Positions 5,582 to 10,092 of a stretch of DNA of 10,092 bases are shown piece by piece; the first letter of the stretch is position 1; each line of letters starts with the position of its first letter. The stretch covers positions 1 to 10,092 of the forward strand of contig JAFWUA010000072.1 in the NCBI GenBank assembly GCA_017518785.1, given 5' to 3'. A program made the position numbers and the translations under genes. The notes below the pieces were generated by a model. The model made no database searches. It was given only the letters and a program-made list of their open reading frames with translations, and was not told where the DNA came from. The stretch is from Neisseriaceae bacterium. GTDB taxonomy: Bacteria > Pseudomonadota > Gammaproteobacteria > Burkholderiales > Neisseriaceae.

Positions 5582-6181
5582 TTAATCATGGATTTCACCA
5601 AATAACATACGATCGATTGCATCACATAAAGCATGTATCAATAGTATATGCACTTCTTGAATGCGTGCACAACGTTTATGAGGAACGTTTAGCAAAACAT
5701 CTTTTTCATGCACAATTTCAGCGATTCTGCCACCATCTTTACCGGTTAATGCAATCACCTGCATTTCTTTTTGATGTGCAACCCGAATAGCTTCAATCAC
5801 ATTTGCCGAATTTCCAGAAGTAGAAATTGCAAGTAAAACATCACCAGCCCTACCTAATGCACGAATTTGTTTAGCAAAAATATCTTCAAAAGTATAATCA
5901 TTTGCGATTGAAGTCAAGATGGAAGTATCAGTTGTCAATGCAATTGCTGGTAATTCCATACGTTCCCGCTCAAAACGTCCAACTAATTCCGCTGCAAAAT
6001 GTTGAGCATCTGCCGCCGAACCTCCATTACCACAAACCAATATTTTGCCATCACTCATTAGCGATTCTACCGCAATTTGTGCAGCACGAGATGCTTCTTC
6101 CGGCAGTATTGATAAACATTGTTGTTTAATTTCAACACTTTCATTAAAGTGTTGTATGATTAATTCCTTTATTTGAGTCAT
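5582..6181 (-). CDS. gmhA: SIS-domain phosphoheptose isomerase GmhA (or DiaA)
   Basis: 199-residue cytoplasmic SIS-fold protein. GmhA converts sedoheptulose 7-phosphate to D-glycero-D-manno-heptose 7-phosphate, the first step to the heptose of the lipopolysaccharide inner core. Visible: CGNGGSAADAQHFAAELVGRF (50-70), the sugar-phosphate loop STSGNS (120-125) and QEVHILLIH (175-183). His61, Glu65, Gln175 and His183 fall where the GmhA zinc and catalytic residues are expected. The close paralogue DiaA, which binds DnaA and promotes replication initiation, occupies this same position beside yraN in E. coli and shares most motifs. I prefer GmhA because Neisseria uses the gene at this locus for heptose synthesis, but DiaA cannot be excluded. 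The start is 5 bp after the yraN stop, so the two are tightly linked. Confidence 0.88.
   Translation of the reverse strand: MTQIKELIIQHFNESVEIKQQCLSILPEEASRAAQIAVESLMSDGKILVCGNGGSAADAQHFAAELVGRFERERMELPAIALTTDTSILTSIANDYTFEDIFAKQIRALGRAGDVLLAISTSGNSANVIEAIRVAHQKEMQVIALTGKDGGRIAEIVHEKDVLLNVPHKRCARIQEVHILLIHALCDAIDRMLFGEIHD
6098..6109 (-). repeat. DUS-like motif within gmhA (10 of 12)
   Basis: Read on the minus strand this is ATACTGCCGGAA. It shares the nine-base CTGCCGGAA end of the consensus and differs in the two bases before it. Confidence 0.4.
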
Positions 6182-6186
6182 AAATT

Positions 6187-6531
6187 TTATTCCAAAATAT
6201 TTTTTATGTGTTGCAAATTACCGTTTCCCTCAATTAAGAGTGCATCGGCACGAATATCGCCACAATGTGGAAATCTTTGCAAATAAGTTTCTATACTTCT
6301 TCTAATTTTCTGCATTTTAGAATAGGTAATACTATGTGCCACTCCACCAAAATTTGCATTGCTACGATATTTTACTTCAACAAACAGCAATAATTGTTTT
6401 TGTTTGGCAACAATATCAATTTCGCCAAATGTGCAATGCCAATTACGTGCGACAATAGAAAAACCATTTTGTTCCAAAAAATCACATGCCATATCTTCGG
6501 CATTTTGTGCTACTGCATGGTTTAGCTTCAT
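6187..6531 (-). CDS. yraN: YraN / UPF0102 family nuclease-fold protein
   Basis: 114 residues, the normal family length. An open frame continues upstream to 6669, but the ATG at 6531 has GAGG 5 nt before it and begins MKLNHAVAQNAEDMACDFL, exactly where family members begin; a longer start would overlap divergent rsmI. The fold is restriction-endonuclease-like (PD-(D/E)xK superfamily): GEIDIVA at 36-42 supplies Glu37 and Asp39, and VEVKYR at 51-56 supplies Glu52 and Lys54. The precise function is unsettled; the family has been proposed to act on DNA junctions, and no activity can be claimed from sequence. It appears to be the first gene of the yraN-gmhA-dolP operon and is divergent from rsmI across 55 bp that must hold both promoters. 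Confidence 0.93.
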   Translation of the reverse strand: MKLNHAVAQNAEDMACDFLEQNGFSIVARNWHCTFGEIDIVAKQKQLLLFVEVKYRSNANFGGVAHSITYSKMQKIRRSIETYLQRFPHCGDIRADALLIEGNGNLQHIKNILE

Positions 6532-6586
6532 CAGTACCTCGAACGTGATATGATGGTATTTATTTTCAGTTTGGTGATAAAGAATA

Positions 6587-7471
6587 ATGTTGTGCAACAC
6601 ATATTTTAACAAAGTTTCAACCACATTTAACCGTGGTGCATTATATGTGCTTGCCACTCCGATTGGCAATTTATCAGATATAAGCTTGCGAGCATTGGCA
6701 TTATTAGAAAATGCCGATGTAATCTGTGCAGAAGATACGCGGGTTACTAATAAATTATTAAGTGCTTATGGTTTGCGTAAAAATCTAATCAGTGTTCGAG
6801 AACATAATGAACGCGAAATGGCAGAAAAAATCATTGAACGCTTACGCAATAATGAAATCGTGGTACAAGTTTCCGATGCTGGCACTCCGGCAATTTGCGA
6901 CCCTGGTGCACGTATTGTACATGCTGTACGACAAGCAAATTTACCGGTCTACCCAATACCAGGAGCATGTGCACTAATTACTGCATTAAGTGGTGCAGGA
7001 ATCATTGGTGATGATTTTTATTTTGCAGGATTCTTGCCGGCAAAATCTTCTCAACGCCAAAAAACTTTACAAAATCTATACCGTTTGCCATGCACTATTA
7101 TTACTTACGAAACTCCCCATCGGATTATGGATACTTTGTCGGAAATGGCAAATTGTAATAATCAAAGAACTATCACTCTAATCCGAGAATTAACCAAAAC
7201 CTTTGAAACTTATCTTTCCGGCAGACCTAATCAATTAATAGAACAATTGATTGCCGATGAATATCAACGCAAAGGAGAAATGGTATTAATAATCCACCCT
7301 GATACTCTGTTGGAGAGTCTGCCGGAAACAAATATAGATATAGATAATATATTGGATATACTATCAGAAGAACTACCCACCAAACAGGCTGCTCAATTAG
7401 CTGCACAAATTAGTGGACTTAATAAAAAAGAATTATATGAACGCATCTTAAAACTAAAACAAAAATCATGA
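6587..7471 (+). CDS. rsmI: 16S rRNA (cytidine-1402 2'-O)-methyltransferase RsmI
   Basis: 294 residues. RsmI uses S-adenosylmethionine to 2'-O-methylate C1402 in the decoding centre of 16S rRNA. The tetrapyrrole-methylase-like fold shows its motifs in order: LYVLATPIGN (19-28), AEDTR (48-52), VSDAGTPAICDPG (95-107), PIPGACAL (123-130), FLPAK (149-153), TYETPHR near 173-179, and the C-terminal KKELYERILKLK end. The start ATG at 6587 has only a weak AAAGAA before it, and no alternative in-frame ATG or GTG precedes LYVLATP. The last four bases overlap the xerC start (ATGA), which implies translational coupling. It contains two DUS-like motifs near its 3' end. Confidence 0.96.
   Translation: MLCNTYFNKVSTTFNRGALYVLATPIGNLSDISLRALALLENADVICAEDTRVTNKLLSAYGLRKNLISVREHNEREMAEKIIERLRNNEIVVQVSDAGTPAICDPGARIVHAVRQANLPVYPIPGACALITALSGAGIIGDDFYFAGFLPAKSSQRQKTLQNLYRLPCTIITYETPHRIMDTLSEMANCNNQRTITLIRELTKTFETYLSGRPNQLIEQLIADEYQRKGEMVLIIHPDTLLESLPETNIDIDNILDILSEELPTKQAAQLAAQISGLNKKELYERILKLKQKS
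7216..7227 (-). repeat. DUS-like motif within rsmI (11 of 12)
   Basis: On the minus strand it reads GGTCTGCCGGAA, one base from the consensus. It lies 88 bp before an exact copy in the opposite orientation. Confidence 0.55.
7316..7327 (+). repeat. DUS-like motif within rsmI (exact)
   Basis: Exact AGTCTGCCGGAA, encoding part of SLPETN in RsmI. It is the third exact copy in this window, and the only one not in the hairpin at 3049-3090. Confidence 0.65.
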
Positions 7472-8361
7472 AAATTGCAGAATATATTCAATATATAGAC
7501 GTATTTTTACAAACTGTTGCCCATACCATGTCGCAACACACTCACTCTGCGTATCAAAAAGATTTACAACAATTAGTACAATTATTTGGTTCATCTGATA
7601 ATGATAAGGATATTTCACCGGAAATATTTATCCGTAGCTTAAAATCATTATCAAGCAAAGGCTTGCAAGCTCGAACCCTATCTCGCAAATTAAGTGCATG
7701 GAGAAGTTTCAACACCTGGCTAATCGAACACGACTATTTAGACTATGACCCCATGATAGGCTTGAAAGCTCCAAAAATACCGGCAACTCTTCCCAAAGCA
7801 GTTGAAGCAGAAGAATTATGCAATCTCTTGGATACACCTGAAAAACAAGACAATTTCTATACAAGACGCGATCATGCTGTTTTTGAATTACTGTATGGTT
7901 CTGGTTTGCGAATCTCGGAATTAGTAAACTTAAATTTAGAAGATATGGATCTAATTAACGGTTGGATTGTAGTATTAGGCAAAGGTAATAAAGAAAGACG
8001 TGTCCCTTTGGGACGAAAAAGCATAGAAGCAATCCAACACTATCTTAACCTACGCCCTGCCAAAGAAGGAGAAAATGCAGTATTTGTAAACTGCTATGGT
8101 TCTCGTATTAGCACACGTCGTTTGGCTCAAAATTTAGATGCTTGGGCTAAACGCCACTCATACAATCGCCATTTAAGCCCTCACATGTTGCGTCATAGCT
8201 TTGCTGGACATCTATTGCAAAATAGTCGTGATTTACGTGCTGTGCAAGAATTATTAGGACATAGTCGTCTATCCACCACCCAAATTTATACTAAATTAGA
8301 TTTTGCTCATTTATCACAGGTATATGACGAAACCCACCCAAGAGCAAAAAAGGTTAAATAA
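7468..8361 (+). CDS. xerC: Tyrosine recombinase XerC
   Basis: 297 residues. XerC acts with XerD at dif sites near the terminus to resolve chromosome dimers, activated by FtsK at the septum. An N-terminal SAM-like core-binding domain (about 8-95) precedes the catalytic domain. The full catalytic set is present: Arg148 (GLRIS), Lys172 (GKGNKERRVP), His239 and Arg242 (SPHMLRHSF), His265 (LGHS) and nucleophile Tyr274 (TTQIYTKLD). The positions are within one residue of those of E. coli XerC. The C-terminal LSTTQIYTKLDFAHL and HPRAKK favour XerC over XerD. The start codon overlaps the rsmI stop by 4 bp, so the gene is probably translated from the rsmI message. It ends 23 bp before a strong terminator hairpin and its A-tract. 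Confidence 0.95.
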   Translation: MKIAEYIQYIDVFLQTVAHTMSQHTHSAYQKDLQQLVQLFGSSDNDKDISPEIFIRSLKSLSSKGLQARTLSRKLSAWRSFNTWLIEHDYLDYDPMIGLKAPKIPATLPKAVEAEELCNLLDTPEKQDNFYTRRDHAVFELLYGSGLRISELVNLNLEDMDLINGWIVVLGKGNKERRVPLGRKSIEAIQHYLNLRPAKEGENAVFVNCYGSRISTRRLAQNLDAWAKRHSYNRHLSPHMLRHSFAGHLLQNSRDLRAVQELLGHSRLSTTQIYTKLDFAHLSQVYDETHPRAKKVK

Positions 8362-8384
8362 AAACCTTTGCAAAGCTTTTAGAT

Positions 8385-8421
8385 AAAAAAAATCACCTTG
8401 CATTTAGCAAGGTGGTTTTTT
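8385..8421 (+). terminator. Bidirectional terminator between xerC and the 87-aa membrane gene
   Basis: AATCACCTTGC (8391-8401) pairs with GCAAGGTGGTT (8407-8417), 11 bp with one GT wobble and a 5-nt loop, followed by a T-run to 8421. An A-run precedes the stem, so it also serves the minus-strand gene ending at 8454. A self-complementary CTTTGCAAAG (8366-8375) sits just upstream. Confidence 0.9.
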
Positions 8422-8453
8422 ATTAGGAAAAGACAACGAACAAACCTGAAACT

Positions 8454-8717
8454 CTAATCGGACAACAGAAAACATAAACCATTAACTGTTAAAACCGAAC
8501 AAGCATAAGTGTAGCGATAGCTTGCTTCCTTACTACCCAAACCAAGATAGGCAGTCAACGCAACAATGGTAAAGATAGCAGCGAATAATTCAAGTTTTAA
8601 CAAACTGTGAACCGCATACATTTCCGGAATGTACATACCGGTTAGCAATCCCATAACGGCAAATAAACCAACGACAATAGCCGTAACCAACCAGTTTTTT
8701 ATTACAGCTGTTTCCAT
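8454..8717 (-). CDS. Small integral membrane protein, unknown function
   Basis: 87 residues with probably three transmembrane helices (about 10-30, 42-61 and 68-85) joined by short loops; SKEASYRY (62-69) is the main polar stretch. I do not recognise the family. GAGGG lies about 8 nt before the ATG, so the start is firm. It is convergent with xerC and shares its terminator. An FNR-like site and a matching -10 lie upstream, suggesting induction under low oxygen, perhaps linked to respiration or redox. There are two cysteines (73 and 82), both within the third predicted helix, and no obvious haem-binding His pair. Downstream of hslU by 155 bp on the same strand, but with its own promoter signals, it is likely a single-gene unit. 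Confidence 0.8.
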   Translation of the reverse strand: METAVIKNWLVTAIVVGLFAVMGLLTGMYIPEMYAVHSLLKLELFAAIFTIVALTAYLGLGSKEASYRYTYACSVLTVNGLCFLLSD

Positions 8718-8770
8718 TTTTTATACCCTCAATGTCATATTATTTAAGATGTGGTTATTTTACGTATCCC

Positions 8771-8812
8771 ATTCTAATAATTTGAAGTACAGTTTTCTTT
8801 GACCTTAATCAA
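8771..8812 (-). promoter_or_regulatory. FNR-type site and -10 box of the 87-aa membrane gene
   Basis: TTGAC-CTTA-ATCAA (8799-8812) matches the FNR consensus TTGAT-N4-ATCAA at 9 of 10 fixed bases. On the minus strand TAGAAT (8776-8771) matches the -10 consensus at 5 of 6. A start about 7 nt further, near 8764, would centre the FNR site at about -41.5, the canonical class II position. The predicted leader to the ATG at 8717 is about 46 nt. A CRP-family relative other than FNR is possible. Confidence 0.65.
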
Positions 8813-8817
8813 GCAAT

Positions 8818-8852
8818 ATCATAAAAACATTCAAAATTGCATGTAAATGCAA
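8818..8852 (-). terminator. Possible weak terminator of hslU
   Basis: On the minus strand TTGCAT-TTAC-ATGCAA (8852-8837) forms a 6-bp stem followed by TTTTGAATGTTTTT, about 20 bp after the hslU stop. The stem is short and AT-rich and the T-run is interrupted, so this is only a candidate. Confidence 0.45.
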
Positions 8853-8872
8853 AATCATTATACATCAAATTA

Positions 8873-10092
8873 TTACAATATGTACCTCGCCATATCATCT
8901 GATGAGACGATGTCTTTTAAGCGTTCTTCTACATAAGCTGCATCTATGGTTACTTGTTCCTTTTGGGAACGGAAAGATATTTCTTCTAACAGCTTTTCCA
9001 TAACAGTATGTAGTCGTCTCGCTCCGATATTTTCTATTTTTTCATTTACCTCGTATGATAATTCTGCCACACGACGTATGCCATCATCGGTAAATGAAAT
9101 CTGAATTTCATCAGTAGCTAATAGTGCCTCGTATTGACGTGTCAAGCATGTGTCAGTAGAAGTTAAAATTGCTACAAAATCATCAACGCTTAAATTATCT
9201 AATTCAACACGAATTGGGAAACGCCCTTGTAATTCTGGAATCAAATCAGATGGTTTGCTCACATGAAAAGCACCTGATGCAATAAATAGAATATGATCGG
9301 TTTTTATCATGCCATATTTGGTGGATACAGTAGTACCTTCTACCAATGGTAATAAATCTCGTTGTACCCCTTGACGTGATACATCTGCTCCATGTGATGA
9401 TGATGATGAGGTAACTTTGTCAATCTCATCAATAAATACAATACCATGCTGTTCAACTGCTTCTACTACTTGGCTACGCAATTCTTCTTCGTTAATCAGT
9501 TTGGCTGCTTCTTCATCAATCAGAATACGCATGGCATTAGCAATTGTCATTTTTTGGGCTTTGGTTTTACCTTTATTTAGTCCTGAAAACATGTCTTGCA
9601 ATTGATCGGCAAATTCTTCCATTCCCGGAGGTCCCATTATTGACATTGCGGAAATAGTTGGCTGGTCATCAATTTCGATTTCGATTTCTTTATCATTTAA
9701 TTCGCCAGAACGTAGTTTTTGTCTAAATTTGCGGCGAGTATCTGTTTCTGGGACAGATTCCTCTTCTCCAATAAATCCTGCTTGCGATGGAGGTGGTAGT
9801 AAAACGTCCAAAATGCGATTTTCTGCTGCATCTTGTGCTTTGTTGCGATTGTTAGCAATGGCATCTTGGCGGATTTTTTTCATGGCAATATCCATTAAAT
9901 CACGCACGATGCTATCCACATCGCGTCCCACATAACCTACTTCGGTAAATTTTGTTGCTTCCACTTTGATAAATGGTGCGTTGGCTAAACGTGCTAAACG
10001 ACGTGCAACTTCGGTTTTTCCTACTCCTGTTGAGCCTATCATTAAGATGTTTTTGGGCATAATTTCTGAACGCAATGGTTCTTCGACTAAAC
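8873..10092 (-). CDS. hslU: HslU (ClpY), ATPase subunit of the HslUV protease, 5' part missing
   Basis: The frame is open to the right edge, so about 35-40 N-terminal residues and the real start lie outside; the TTG at 10075 is an internal Leu codon, not a start. HslU is a hexameric AAA+ unfoldase that feeds substrates to the HslV peptidase in the cytoplasm. Visible: Walker A GSTGVGKT (10036-10013), pore loop GYVG (9937-9926), the charged intermediate domain with KLRSGELNDKEIEIEI, Walker B IVFIDEIDK (about 9442-9416), VSRQGVQRDLLPLVEG, KTDHILFIASGAF, the sensor-2 region ENIGARRLHTV, and a C-terminal tail ending ARYIL that docks into HslV. Everything seen is family-typical. hslV normally precedes hslU and would lie to the right. 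Confidence 0.96.
   Translation of the reverse strand, partial: LVEEPLRSEIMPKNILMIGSTGVGKTEVARRLARLANAPFIKVEATKFTEVGYVGRDVDSIVRDLMDIAMKKIRQDAIANNRNKAQDAAENRILDVLLPPPSQAGFIGEEESVPETDTRRKFRQKLRSGELNDKEIEIEIDDQPTISAMSIMGPPGMEEFADQLQDMFSGLNKGKTKAQKMTIANAMRILIDEEAAKLINEEELRSQVVEAVEQHGIVFIDEIDKVTSSSSSHGADVSRQGVQRDLLPLVEGTTVSTKYGMIKTDHILFIASGAFHVSKPSDLIPELQGRFPIRVELDNLSVDDFVAILTSTDTCLTRQYEALLATDEIQISFTDDGIRRVAELSYEVNEKIENIGARRLHTVMEKLLEEISFRSQKEQVTIDAAYVEERLKDIVSSDDMARYIL

Noticed and set aside
6541..6586. TATGAT at 6549-6554 as an rsmI promoter -10
   Set aside because: No acceptable -35 lies 16-18 bp upstream, and such hexamers are frequent in AT-rich DNA.
6532..6669. Upstream extension of yraN overlapping rsmI
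   Set aside because: The extension lacks family similarity, and the ATG at 6531 has a well-placed GAGG and the family-typical N-terminus.
7030..7045. TGCCGGCA and other GCCGG words as further DUS-like copies
   Set aside because: These lack the CTGCCGGA core and match only six or seven bases.
10073..10075. TTG as the start codon of hslU
   Set aside because: The frame stays open to the window edge, and HslU proteins have about 35-40 conserved residues before this point.
1..10092. tRNA, rRNA, CRISPR arrays, transposase genes and prophage genes
   Set aside because: I looked for cloverleaf ends, regularly spaced repeats and recombinase or phage motifs and found none, apart from the housekeeping XerC.

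Overview
The window is AT-rich DNA that looks like the chromosome of a low-GC member of the Neisseriaceae (Betaproteobacteria). Three things point there. The divergent rsmI / yraN-gmhA-dolP block matches the order I recall from Neisseria. A TbpB-barrel lipoprotein of the Slam-exported type is present. A 12-base motif, AGTCTGCCGGAA, is scattered through the genes like the DNA uptake sequences of that family. The genus cannot be fixed from the sequence alone.

Left part (1-1991), accessory and minus strand: a small exported protein (743-1495) whose N-terminus joins a Sec signal peptide to a bacteriocin-leader-like LSxxEMxxTxG motif, and whose C-terminus looks like a polymorphic-toxin domain. It is followed by a very AT-rich acidic protein (94-684) that is the obvious immunity candidate. 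The pair is flanked by two diverged direct repeats of about 48 bp. The 496 bp upstream hold one of these repeats, a 47-nt inverted repeat, a nested palindromic MITE-like element (1752-1903) and a terminator.

Middle part (1992-6531), minus strand, cell envelope: the TbpB-like lipoprotein; mltA (lytic transglycosylase lipoprotein); a single-pass membrane protein of unknown function; dolP (two BON domains); gmhA/diaA (SIS domain); yraN. yraN-gmhA-dolP run with gaps of 5 and 22 bp and look like one operon. A long hairpin separates dolP from the membrane protein and mltA.

Right part (6587-10092): rsmI and xerC on the plus strand share a 4-bp ATGA overlap and end in a clear terminator. Convergent to them are an 87-aa membrane protein, with an FNR-like site placed exactly for class II activation, and the 3' part of hslU, the ATPase of the HslUV protease. 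hslU runs off the right edge.

The most interesting items are the toxin-immunity module with its unusual N-terminus and flanking repeats, the DUS-like motif whose core differs from the described dialects, and the FNR-type promoter in front of an unknown small membrane protein.
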